Below are positions 25,842 to 34,203 of a stretch of DNA of 64,000 nucleotides, in pieces. Source of the stretch: Methanosphaerula subterraneus. Lineage in GTDB: Archaea; Halobacteriota; Methanomicrobia; Methanomicrobiales; Methanospirillaceae. Position 1 is the stretch's first letter. Each line of letters starts with the position of its first letter. The notes beneath the pieces were generated by a model. That model was not told where the DNA came from. It searched no databases and was given only the letters and a program-made list of their open reading frames with translations. The stretch covers positions 1,674,001-1,738,000 of the forward strand of contig NZ_CP170508.1 in assembly GCF_052055875.1 (NCBI RefSeq). Direction: 5' to 3'. The position numbers and the translations under genes were made by a program.

Positions 25842-26585
25842 ATGCCCTCACTGATGAAACGATCCGTCGCCGAGATGGTCGGGACACTCCTGCTGGTCTA
25901 CTTCGGGGCAGGGGCGGCGGCGGTCACGCTGATGATCGCACACGGGGCGACAAAACCCAACGAGTTCAACATCGGGATCGGGGCCCTCGGTGGCCTGGGC
26001 GACTGGCTCGCTATCGGGCTGGCCTTCGGAATCGTGATCGCCGCTGGGATCTATGCGTTTGGCCGGATCTCCGGGGCGCACTTCAATCCGGCGGTCTCGA
26101 TCGCCCTCTGGGCGACGAAGCGGTTCCCGGCAGGGGATATGGTCGCCTACATCATCGCACAGCTGGTCGGTGCCTCCCTCGGCAGCCTGCTCTTTGCGGC
26201 GACGGCCGGGATGGACGCTGTCACGATCGGCGGGCTCGGGGCCACAAACCCGTTCCCGGGGATCGGGATGGGGGCGGCGATCCTTGCTGAACTGCTCGGG
26301 ACGTTCGTGCTGATGCTGGCGATCATGGGGGTCGCAGTCGACAAGCGGGCGCCTGAAGGGTTCGCCGGGTTGATCATAGGGCTGACCGTAGCCGGGATGA
26401 TCACGACCACCGGGAACATAGCCGGTGCCTCCTTAAATCCAGCACGGACCTTCGGTCCGTACCTCGGCGACATGCTCCTCGGTGGTTCGAACTTCTGGGG
26501 GAACTTCCCGATCTACGTCATCGGGCCGATCGCAGGGGCCCTGATCGCAGCGTTCCTGTACGATTATCTGAACACAGAGGAGTAG
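25842..26585 (+). CDS. aqpM: MIP family aquaporin (AqpM-like)
   Basis: 247-residue six-helix channel of the aquaporin/glycerol facilitator family. Both pore NPA boxes are intact: SGAHFNPAVS and GASLNPARTF. An extended first extracellular loop (about residues 35-55) resembles archaeal AqpM, which passes water and some glycerol or small neutral gases. Start ATG 25842, 2 nt after the DUF2180 stop. Coupling to DUF2193/2180 could mean transport of a small uncharged substrate or product (speculation). Confidence 0.92.
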   Translation: MPSLMKRSVAEMVGTLLLVYFGAGAAAVTLMIAHGATKPNEFNIGIGALGGLGDWLAIGLAFGIVIAAGIYAFGRISGAHFNPAVSIALWATKRFPAGDMVAYIIAQLVGASLGSLLFAATAGMDAVTIGGLGATNPFPGIGMGAAILAELLGTFVLMLAIMGVAVDKRAPEGFAGLIIGLTVAGMITTTGNIAGASLNPARTFGPYLGDMLLGGSNFWGNFPIYVIGPIAGALIAAFLYDYLNTEE

Positions 26586-26660
26586 TCCTCCCCTCTTTTT
26601 AGTGTGGTCCGACATCAGACCGGGCAAGGTTCTTCCCTGTTGAGCAGCAAGGAGTGGATC

Positions 26661-26996
26661 ATGACAGATGAGCAGCGTGAGGACCTCGTGCGACAGATTC
26701 TCAGACCTGTGGATTTGATCGGGTACCAGACCGGGTCGGTCGTCAGCCGGATGATGGTCTTTAAGAAGAGCGGCACGATCACCCTCTTTGCATTCGACCA
26801 AGGGGAGGGACTCTCCGAGCATACAGCCCCCTATGATGCGATCGTGACGATTCTGGAGGGGGAAGCCCTGATCACGATCGAAGACGAACCGTTCACCCTG
26901 AAGGCCGGGGAGATGATCATCATGCCGGCGGAGAAGCCCCATGCCGTCGAGGCCGTCACCAGATTCAAGATGATGCTGACGATGATCCATGCCTGA
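26661..26996 (+). CDS. Cupin-domain protein
   Basis: 111-residue single cupin. Seen: SEHTAPYDAIVTILEGEALI and GEMIIMPAEKPHAVEAV, the two cupin motifs with their metal-binding His positions. Start ATG 26661 (MTDEQREDLVRQIL), after AGGAG at 26649-26654. It precedes the nitrogenase-like operon by 75 bp on the same strand; a connection is possible but not shown. Confidence 0.88.
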   Translation: MTDEQREDLVRQILRPVDLIGYQTGSVVSRMMVFKKSGTITLFAFDQGEGLSEHTAPYDAIVTILEGEALITIEDEPFTLKAGEMIIMPAEKPHAVEAVTRFKMMLTMIHA

Positions 26997-27071
26997 CCTC
27001 ACAGGGAGAACACAACTTTTTTTGGGTTAACACCAGCAGATTGAATATTTCAGGAGACCAACCGGTATGCA

Positions 27072-27890
27072 ATGAAGCAGATAGCCCTGTATGGCAAGGG
27101 CGGTATCGGCAAGTCCACGACCTCGGCTAACCTCTCCGCAGCACTCGCTGAGCAGGGACTCGGCGTCCTCCAGATCGGGTGCGACCCCAAGCACGACAGC
27201 ACCAGGATGCTGATGCATGGTACCTGGATACCCACCGTGCTCGACCTGATCCGGGAACGCGGGGGGAACACTCTGACCACCGACGATGTGGTGTACACCG
27301 GGTACCGGGGCATACGCTGTGTCGAAGCCGGGGGGCCTGAACCGGGGATCGGCTGCGCCGGCCGCGGAATCATTGCGACCTTCCAGGTGCTCGAACAGCT
27401 CGGGGCGTTCTCGGCCGATGTGGTCGTCTACGATGTCCTCGGGGATGTGGTCTGCGGCGGGTTCGCGATGCCGATGCGGGAGGGCTACGCCGAGGAGATC
27501 TACCTGGTCACCTCAGGCGAGCTGATGTCCCTGTATGCGGCCAACAACATCTGCAAGGCGATCAATCGGCTCACCCAGCGGCCGAAGTGCACCTGCCGGC
27601 TTGCGGGCGTGATCTGCAATGCCAAGAATATCGAACGCGAGGAGGACCTGGTCAGAGAGTTCGCCGAGCGGATCGGCAGCAAAATGGTCGCATACATCCC
27701 CCGCGACCGCATCGTACAGCTGGCCGAAGTGAACAAGCAGACGGTGCTCGAGTACGCCCCCGACTCCGCCCAGGCTGCAACGTACCGAACACTGGCAGAG
27801 GTGGTGCTGACGAACACCGCACTGACGATCCCGACACCCTTAGAGTTGAATGAACTCGAAGACCTCGCATTCAGATACATATCGATATGA
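27072..27890 (+). CDS. NifH/BchL/CfbC-like reductase ATPase
   Basis: 272-residue nitrogenase iron-protein homologue, a homodimeric ATPase passing single low-potential electrons from a bridging [4Fe-4S] cluster to a component-1 partner. Seen: P-loop GKGGIGKST (8-16), cluster cysteines Cys95 in GIGCAGRG and Cys128 in DVLGDVVCGGFAMP, switch region intact. The segment VLQIGCDPKHDST is as in the BchL/dark-operative reductase branch, while the cluster region is NifH-like. Methanogen CfbC, as I recall it, has DPKADST here, so this looks like a different nitrogenase-like branch. Two component-1-like genes follow with overlaps. Function unassigned. Confidence 0.9.
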   Translation: MKQIALYGKGGIGKSTTSANLSAALAEQGLGVLQIGCDPKHDSTRMLMHGTWIPTVLDLIRERGGNTLTTDDVVYTGYRGIRCVEAGGPEPGIGCAGRGIIATFQVLEQLGAFSADVVVYDVLGDVVCGGFAMPMREGYAEEIYLVTSGELMSLYAANNICKAINRLTQRPKCTCRLAGVICNAKNIEREEDLVREFAERIGSKMVAYIPRDRIVQLAEVNKQTVLEYAPDSAQAATYRTLAEVVLTNTALTIPTPLELNELEDLAFRYISI

Positions 27891-28896
27891 AGGGTGCACG
27901 CTGACCGGGGCGCTCTCGGTCACGACCGCGGTCACCGACGGGATCAGTATCATCCATGGCCCTGCCGGCTGCACCCACCACAACCTTTCTCTGATCTATG
28001 CGACACTGCTCGACCAGAAGAGCGGACCGTTTCCTGCACTCCATTCCGACCGGATCGGTGAGGATGAGATCATCTTCGGCGGCGAGGAGAAGTTGACCGC
28101 CGCGATCCGGGATGCCGTCAGGGACGGTTACGCCTCGGTTCTGGTCCTCGGCACCTGTGTGACCGCGGCCATCGGCGATGATATCGCCTCGGTCTGCGGA
28201 CAGGACTGGCCGGTCCCGGTGGTGCCGGTGCAGACACAGGGGTTTCTCGGCGGGGTCTTCTCGACCGGGTTTTATAATGCTCTCTCAGCCCTGGCCAGCC
28301 TCGCCCCGGTGGTCCGGGAGGGGAGAGCAGAGCAGGGCTCTGGACCCTGCGTGAACCTGATCGGGGAGAAGAACCTGGAGTACGCGGTGGACGAGAACGC
28401 TGCCGAGGTGACACGGCTGCTCGGCCGGGCAGAGATCGGGGTGAACCTCAGGTTTGTCCGGGGGATCAGCACCGGCGAGATCGCCCTGCTCGGAAGGGCG
28501 GACCTGAACATTCTCCGTGAGCCATCCCTTGCAGCGTTCGGCGAGGAACTGCAGCAGCGGTTCTCGACCCCGTACCTGGACGGGTTCCCGGTCGGCCTCG
28601 AAGGGACCCTCCGGTTCATTCGGGAGGCGGCTGACCGGTGTGCTGTCGACGGCACCGCCGCCGTCGAGGAGGAGGCGATCCTCCAGGAGCAGATGCTCGA
28701 CCGGTTCGAGCGTCTCAGGGGCGCCCGGGTCCGTTTCGGCCAGCCGTCCGATCGGTTCACCGCAGAACTGGCGGACCGGCTCGGCCTCGTCGTCAGCAGT
28801 GACGGGGCACCGGTCCGGATCCCGGTGCCGCTCCCGGTCGGGACAGCCGGCATACGCCGGATGCTGCAGCAGTGGAGGCGGACGATCGATGTCTGA
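27850..28896 (+). CDS. Nitrogenase component 1-like protein, NifD/E-like
   Basis: 348 residues, much shorter than NifD (about 480-500). Three cysteines stand in the P-cluster/cofactor-site pattern: Cys16 (YEGCTLTGA), Cys41 (GPAGCTHHN) and Cys103 (VLGTCVTAAIGDD). The C-terminal 100 residues contain no histidine and no counterpart of the FeMo-cofactor Cys/His ligands, so it is not a nitrogenase sensu stricto. The gene starts inside the nifH-like gene (41-nt overlap); no later start precedes Cys16. Most likely forms a heteromer with the next gene product. CfbD is an alternative, but CfbD works as a homodimer without a second subunit gene. Confidence 0.82.
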   Translation: MNSKTSHSDTYRYEGCTLTGALSVTTAVTDGISIIHGPAGCTHHNLSLIYATLLDQKSGPFPALHSDRIGEDEIIFGGEEKLTAAIRDAVRDGYASVLVLGTCVTAAIGDDIASVCGQDWPVPVVPVQTQGFLGGVFSTGFYNALSALASLAPVVREGRAEQGSGPCVNLIGEKNLEYAVDENAAEVTRLLGRAEIGVNLRFVRGISTGEIALLGRADLNILREPSLAAFGEELQQRFSTPYLDGFPVGLEGTLRFIREAADRCAVDGTAAVEEEAILQEQMLDRFERLRGARVRFGQPSDRFTAELADRLGLVVSSDGAPVRIPVPLPVGTAGIRRMLQQWRRTIDV

Positions 28897-30049
28897 ACGG
28901 CCGGCCGATCTGGGCCCCGGCTGTGCCGGACCACTGGTCCCCTGTGCGATGACCGGGGCCGCGGCCTGTCTCTGCGGGTTCTCTGGCCTCGGGGTGATCG
29001 TCCACGGGGCGAGCGGATGTTTCTTCCACCCGTCCTCGCTCCTCCATTCGAAGGACCTGCACTGCACCTACCTGACCGAGGAGGAGGTGATCTTCGGCGC
29101 CGAAGAACGGCTTCTCTCCCTTGTACAGGAACTGGCGCCCCGGTACCCGAGGCTCGCCATCCTGAACACCTGCGTGCCGGCGATCATGGGGGAGGACCTC
29201 TCCTCGCTCTGTTGCGACGTGCCGGTGATGGTGATCGACTGTCCGGGGTTTACCGGCGGGGCCGACGCCGGTTACCGGGCAGCCCTCGCTGTGCTGGACC
29301 CCCGGGTCGACCCCGACGCCGACGGGATCGGGATCGACGGGATCTCCCGGATCGACCCGTTCTGGCGGGGGAATCGGGACGAGGCCGTCCGGCTGCTCGG
29401 GCTGGCCGGAGTTGGACCGGGGACGATCTTCGCTGCCGATACGGTAGCAGCGGTCGACCATGCCTCCCCGTTCTCGATCAGCACCAACCCGGACCTCGCT
29501 GCCCCGGCAGGCGACTCCTGCGGATCCCTCCTCGGCCTCGACCTGGTCGATGAGACCTTCGCCAGTCTGGCCGACCGGGACCACCGCGTGGACTACGAAG
29601 TGATCGCCAGCGAGGTCACCGACGCAGAGGAACGGATCGTCCGCGCCTGCGACAGGTATCTGCTGCGGTTCGACCCCCCGACGGTCGCCATCTTCGGCGG
29701 CCACGCGTATGCGATGGCTGCGGCAGGTATGCTGGAGCGGTACCTGGGGGCGGATGTGGCCGCCATCGGCGTCCGGGGGCTGCCGCCGGAAGGGGCCGGC
29801 CACCGGGTCTGCGAAGCCACCGGACTCGACCAGGTCACCAGCCTCCTCGAAAAGGCCGCACCCGACCTGGTCCTCGGCTCCTCGTTCGAAGAAAGGCTCA
29901 GTCCGGGTGCAGCCTTCGTCGGCTACGCGCCCCCCATCAGGGGAGAGGTCAGGCTGGCGGCGAGACCGTGTGTCGGGGTCGAGGGTGCGCTGGCCCTGAT
30001 GGAAGGAGTGCTGAACGCCTCCATCGACCACGCCCAGACCCGCAGGTGA
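28889..30049 (+). CDS. Nitrogenase component 1-like protein, NifK/N-like
   Basis: 386 residues; overlaps the preceding gene by 8 nt. Cluster-type cysteines: Cys12/Cys19 in GCAGPLVPCAMTG, extra Cys27 and Cys29, Cys44 in HGASGCFFHP, and Cys95 in ILNTCVPAIMGED. The C-terminal domain is complete: VAIFGGHAYAMAAAGML, DLVLGSSFEERL and RPCVGVEGALALMEGVLN match the last Rossmann-like domain of NifK/NifN/BchB. Start ATG 28889 (MSERPADLGPG). Together with the two upstream genes it forms a reductase H plus DK-like enzyme of unknown substrate. Confidence 0.82.
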   Translation: MSERPADLGPGCAGPLVPCAMTGAAACLCGFSGLGVIVHGASGCFFHPSSLLHSKDLHCTYLTEEEVIFGAEERLLSLVQELAPRYPRLAILNTCVPAIMGEDLSSLCCDVPVMVIDCPGFTGGADAGYRAALAVLDPRVDPDADGIGIDGISRIDPFWRGNRDEAVRLLGLAGVGPGTIFAADTVAAVDHASPFSISTNPDLAAPAGDSCGSLLGLDLVDETFASLADRDHRVDYEVIASEVTDAEERIVRACDRYLLRFDPPTVAIFGGHAYAMAAAGMLERYLGADVAAIGVRGLPPEGAGHRVCEATGLDQVTSLLEKAAPDLVLGSSFEERLSPGAAFVGYAPPIRGEVRLAARPCVGVEGALALMEGVLNASIDHAQTRR

Positions 30050-30085
30050 GGAACAGAGTTCAACCCGGCCGTTCAATCTTTTTAT

Positions 30086-30319
30086 ATGGGACCGGAGCGA
30101 CAGGCCACACTCAGAAGTGCGATTAAGCAAGGGATCACCGTCGACGTGGTGCAGAAACAGGACCAGCGGAGCGGAACCCTGACCCGCGGGGTCGTCAGTG
30201 CGATCCTGACCAACTCGGCGACGCACCCACATGGGATCAAGGTCCGGCTGACCGACGGCAGGGTCGGACGGGTGCAGGCGATCATCAGCACCGGCGCTGA
30301 TACGGGCCAGGAGTCCTGA
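30086..30319 (+). CDS. YwbE family protein
   Basis: 77-residue protein of the YwbE/DUF2196 family, a small beta-rich domain of unknown function present in bacteria and archaea. Seen: IKQGITVDVVQKQDQRSGTL and TNSATHPHGIKVRLTDGRVG, the family core. Starts at ATG 30086 with no Shine-Dalgarno sequence; TTTTTATAT directly abuts it. It lies 36 bp after the NifK-like gene. Confidence 0.85.
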   Translation: MGPERQATLRSAIKQGITVDVVQKQDQRSGTLTRGVVSAILTNSATHPHGIKVRLTDGRVGRVQAIISTGADTGQES

Positions 30320-30391
30320 AACCCATCTGACACTATACCGGCCACGGGATCGGAGAGATGGACTGATGAGGGTGGAGGACAACCAGTACGC

Positions 30392-31126
30392 ATGGACTTT
30401 TTAGATCTGGTCACGCTCTCGCAGGGGTCGATGGCGATCATGAACCCGGTCACGCCTGAGAAGATCCGAGCGGTCGGGGAGGCGGCAGGGCTGAAACCGG
30501 GGATGCGGGTGCTCGAGGTCGGGGCCGGCAACGGGACGGTCCTTGCCGTCCTCGCCGAAGCGTTCGGGATCACCGGCATCGGGCTTGAGATCCGGCCGGA
30601 GGCCTGTGCCAGGGCAGAGCGGATGCTCGCCGAAAAGGGACTCTCTGACCAGGTCAGGATCATCTGCACCGACGCATCCACCTATATCCCGGAGACCCAG
30701 TACGACCTGATCGTCTGCCTGGGCGCCGCGTTCATCTACGGCGGCCTGGCCGACGCCCTTTCGATCCTGACCACCTTCACCGCCCAAGAAGGGGCGGTTC
30801 TCCTCGGCGAGCGGTACTGGAAGACCGAACTGGTGCCGCCGGAGTTCGCACGCGACTGGGAGGACATCCTGACTGAGTATGAACTGGTCCGGATCGCCGG
30901 GGAGGCGGGGTTCGATCTCGCCTTCCTGGTCAGGGCCGATGATGCGGACTGGGAGCGGTACGAGACCGGGATCTGGCGATGCTGCAGAGCCTGGCTGAAA
31001 GCGAACCCCGACCACCCGGAGTACGGCGAGGTCGCCGAGTACCTCCACCAGGTGCAGGACGAGTACCTCGGGTACGGGCGGGAGTACGCCGGCTGGGGGA
31101 TGTACCTCTTCGAGAGGACATTATAA
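30392..31126 (+). CDS. Class I SAM-dependent methyltransferase
   Basis: 244 residues. Motif I VLEVGAGNGTVLAVLAEAF (about 43-61), acidic motif II GIGLEIRPEAC and post-motif YDLIVCLGAAFIYGG mark a Rossmann-fold S-adenosylmethionine methyltransferase of the UbiE/cyclopropane-synthase-like type. Substrate unknown. It is the last gene of the plus-strand run following the nitrogenase-like genes (73 bp after ywbE). Confidence 0.85.
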   Translation: MDFLDLVTLSQGSMAIMNPVTPEKIRAVGEAAGLKPGMRVLEVGAGNGTVLAVLAEAFGITGIGLEIRPEACARAERMLAEKGLSDQVRIICTDASTYIPETQYDLIVCLGAAFIYGGLADALSILTTFTAQEGAVLLGERYWKTELVPPEFARDWEDILTEYELVRIAGEAGFDLAFLVRADDADWERYETGIWRCCRAWLKANPDHPEYGEVAEYLHQVQDEYLGYGREYAGWGMYLFERTL

Positions 31127-31367
31127 TAGAATTTAATACCCATTTCTGGCGAGATCCGTCTCCGGATCGTCTCTTCTTAGTCAGCGAACCCCCTGGCAAA
31201 ACCCGGTGCTGCTATGGTCGGGTTGGCGATGTGATGCGGGGATACCTGCGGGTCAGGAAGGCGCATCCATCTTCATTCTGCTGGCCACCAGAGGAACGGG
31301 TGCGATTCCATGCTATTTATATAAATATGCGGCGGATGAGAGATAGATATAGTGACGGCGACCCTGC

Positions 31368-32490
31368 ATGAACAAGAACAGTGATCCTGTCCCGGCCGAT
31401 GACGAAATCTCGATCGGGAGATCTGGTGCGGAGTTGACCACGGACATGGATGCAGTGCCAAAGAAGACCCTCCTGCCATCCAAGGATGACTTTCCCATCG
31501 TCGGTATCGGAGCCTCGGCCGGTGGGCTTGAGGCTCTCGAACAGTTCCTGAAGGGTATCCCCAAAAAAGCGGCATGGCCTTCGTGATAGTCCAGCACCTC
31601 GACCCGACCCAGCCTGGGATGCTGCCCGAACTGCTGCAACGTGCCACCCCGATGCCGGTCATCCAAGTCACGGAGACTGTGACCATCCGGCCGGACTCTA
31701 TCTACGTCATCCCGCCGGGCCATGACCTCTCCCTGCTCCACCGGAGTCTGTACCTGCTCGAACCGCACGCCCCACGGGGACTGCGCCTCCCGATCGATTT
31801 CTTCTTCCGTTCCCTGGCTGACGATCTGCAGGAGAAGAGCATCGGAGTTATCCTGTCTGGGATGGGCTCCGACGGCACGATCGGTCTGCGGGCGATCAAG
31901 GAGAAGGGAGGGCTCGCACTCGTCTAGGATCCAGCCTCGGCCAAGTTCGACGGAATGCCCCGGAGCGCCATCGACGCTAGACTGGCCGACATCATCGCAC
32001 CGGCCAGCGACCTGCCAGAGAAGATCCTCGCGTTCGTCCGACACGGACCGATCATCACCGAACCGGAGCCTCCACTCGAATCCAGGGCGGGAAGTACCTT
32101 TGATAAGTTCATCATCCTGCTCAGGGCACGCACCGGGCATGACTTCTCCCTGTACAAGAAGAACACCGTGAACCGGCGGGTCGAGCGACGGATGGCGATC
32201 CACCAGATCGACCGGATCACCGACTATGTCCGATTCCTCCAGGAAAACCCCCCTGAACTCGACCTGCTCTTCAAGGAGCTTCTGATCGGGGTGACCAGTT
32301 TCTTCTGTGACCCCGCTGTCTGGGAGGAGCTCGGAGACCGGGTGATCCCCGACCTGATCGCGGCCTCGCCGGATGGCACAACACTCAGGGCCTGGGTGGC
32401 CGGCTGCTCGACCGGTGAAGAGGCCCTCTCCCTCGCGATCGTCTTCCGCGAGGCCCTCGGGAAAGCATCGCCGGCAAAGCAGTGCACCCT
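31368..32490 (+). pseudogene. Decayed CheB-CheR portion of a signalling fusion
   Basis: Remains of a CheB methylesterase-CheR methyltransferase fusion. Part 1 (31368-31568) gives FPIVGIGASAGGLEALEQFL, the CheB start. At 31563-31568 a run of six A puts the rest out of frame; a seventh A would restore GIPKKSGMAFVIVQHLDP. Part 2 (31570-31924) carries SGMGSDGTIGLRAIKEKGG and ends at TAG 31925-31927, where the family has Gln (LVQDPASAKFDGMP), so CAG became TAG. Part 3 continues in the same frame into CheR (FKELLIGVTSFF, WVAGCSTGEEALSLAI) and breaks off near 32490, where most of the CheR domain is missing. TATA-like TTTATATAAAT at about 31315-31325 may be its old promoter. Confidence 0.85.
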
Positions 32491-33716
32491 GCAGAGTGTG
32501 GTATGCCCATCTGGAGGGAAGGGCCGAGCCGGCAGGGCCGAACGGCGACGATCGGATCCGGCTGGCATTCAGCGATGTCACCGAGAGAGAAAGGGCGAAC
32601 AAGGCCCTCGCCGAGAGCGAACAGCACTTTCATAGCCTCTTCGAGACGATGCTCCAGGGCGTGGTCTACCAGAACGCCGATGGTCGGGTCGCCTCCATGA
32701 ATCCGGCGGCGGAGCGGATCCTTGGAAAAAGTCAGGCCGAGTTCACGAACCTGACCTCGGAAGATACCGAGCATCACACGATCCGGGAGGATGGCACGAA
32801 GTTCCCCGGCCCGGAGCATCCGGCGATGGTGGCCCTTCGGACCGGGCAGGAACTGGAGAACGTGGTGATGGGCGTATTCAATCCCCGGGAACAGGGCTAC
32901 CGCTGGATCAGCATCGACGCTGTGCCTCTCTTCCGACCTGGCGAGGAGACACCCTACCAGGTCTACACGATCTTCGACGATATCACTGAACGCAGGAAGG
33001 CCGAAGAGGTGCTCAGGGGGTATGGGGAGAGACTGCAGGCAAGCAACGAGGAACTGCAACTGTTCGCCTATGTCGCCTCCCACGACCTGCAGGAGCCGCT
33101 CAGGAACATCGTCAGCTTCAGCCAGCTCCTCAACCAGCGATACCGGGGCCGGCTCGACGCGGACGCGGATGAGTATATCAGGTTCATCATCGAGGGCGGG
33201 AAGCGGATGCAGATGCTGATCCAGGACCTGCTCCAGCTCTCCCGGGTCGAGACGTCGGCCATGCCGCTGGTGCCGGCGGATACGCAGAGGATCGTGGCCG
33301 ACACACTCGGAACGATGAAGACCCTGATCCATGAGGCAGGGGCGACCGTGACCGTGGAAGATCTGCCACCGGTCATGGCCGACGCAACCCAGCTCGAGCA
33401 GGTCTTCGCGAACCTCGTCGGAAACGCCCTGAAGTACCGCCGGCCCGGCGTGCCTCCCGTGATCCGGATCTCGGCCGAGCGTACAGAGAAATGCTGGCGT
33501 TTCGCCGTGGAAGACAATGGGATCGGGATCGCGCCCGAATTCTTCGATCGCATCTTCGTGATCTTCCAGCGGCTCCACACCAGGGACGAGTACGAGGGAA
33601 CCGGGATCGGGCTCGCGATCGTCAAGAAGATCGTCGAACGACACGGCGGGCGGGTCCGGGTCGAGTCGACGCCCGGCGAGGGGAGCACGTTCTTCTTCAC
33701 CCTGCCGGCGGTGTAG
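32373..33716 (+). pseudogene. PAS sensor histidine kinase part of the same broken gene
   Basis: The open frame begins at 32373 but recognisable homology starts near 32510 (DDRIRLAFSDVTERERANKAL, the end of a PAS/PAC). It continues through a full PAS domain (FETMLQGVVYQNADGRVASM), a HisKA helix with phospho-acceptor His in ASHDLQEPLRN, and an intact HATPase (NLVGNALKYRR, EDNGIGIAPEFF, GTGIGLAIVKKIVERHGG). In intact homologues CheB-CheR-PAS-kinase form one chain; here an internal deletion with a frame change joins it to the CheR remnant. The kinase could still be made from an internal start such as ATG 32649, so it may be functional. Confidence 0.7.
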
Positions 33717-33728
33717 CTCCATTCGGTC

Positions 33729-33853
33729 ACGATACTTCCGATACCGTGATTCCGGACCGTGCACCATTGCCCGGGATACCGGTCTCGCTGATGGAGATGC
33801 CGGCCCCGTTTATCAGCAACGATGATCCCAAGCCCGGTGCCGGTTGGATGATC
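33729..33853 (-). pseudogene. Relic of a histidine kinase C-terminus
   Basis: Read on the minus strand, the frame ending near 33827 gives PTGTGLGIIVAD, and the neighbouring frame continues INGAGISISETGIPGNGARSG. This lines up with the intact kinase at about 20450-20560 (NTGLGLFLVREIL, then SISGITIRETGDAGSGARF). It is the last part of an HATPase domain with one frameshift and no upstream remainder that I can recognise. Confidence 0.5.
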
Positions 33854-34165
33854 TGAAATACTGATACGAGTGACAGCGCCTCCATGTTGCCGGCGTTATC
33901 ACACTGGTAGTAACAGATCTCTCCAGGGAGGGGGTCTGCATAAAGTTCTGGGCGGTCATCGGGAATTTTTAGGTATTTTTACTGGCCGCCATCTGGATGC
34001 ACCTGAACAGGCCATGTCTGATAATCGCTGCCACACCGGTGATCCGACCCCGAGATCTTCATTCCCTGATGAAGGCGACCTGGTGAAAAACAGTCTCCAC
34101 CTCTCTGTGCGACCGGTTGATATGGCAACTCCTTCCGGCTCTTTTTGAAGAACACCATCCTTACC
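33854..34165. other. Intergenic stretch without a recognisable gene
   Basis: Between the kinase relic and the AI-2E transporter promoter. A 93-codon open frame at 33870-34148 has Cys/His/Pro-rich, repeat-free composition with no family resemblance and is probably not coding. A TATA-like AATTTTTATG near 34169-34178 would serve the transporter gene. Confidence 0.4.
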
Positions 34166-34203
34166 CACAAATTTTTATGATCCACCATCGGTAATAGACT
34201 CAC

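Noticed and set aside
27072..28896. Calling the H and D genes cfbC and cfbD
   Set aside because: A second, different component-1 gene follows directly and the P-loop-side signature is BchL-like; the symbols would overstate what the sequence shows.
28793..30382. 529-codon open frame antisense to the NifK-like gene
   Set aside because: No recognisable domain, crosses two real genes, and is explained by high G+C third positions on the opposite strand.
31925..31927. In-frame TAG in the CheB-CheR remnant as a pyrrolysine codon
   Set aside because: The family has Gln at this site, so a CAG-to-TAG change explains it; a frameshift and a deletion in the same gene show decay, and no pyl genes are in the window.
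33870..34148. 92-residue frame before the AI-2E family transporter
   Set aside because: Cys/His-rich without motif spacing, no promoter or ribosome binding site; likely chance.
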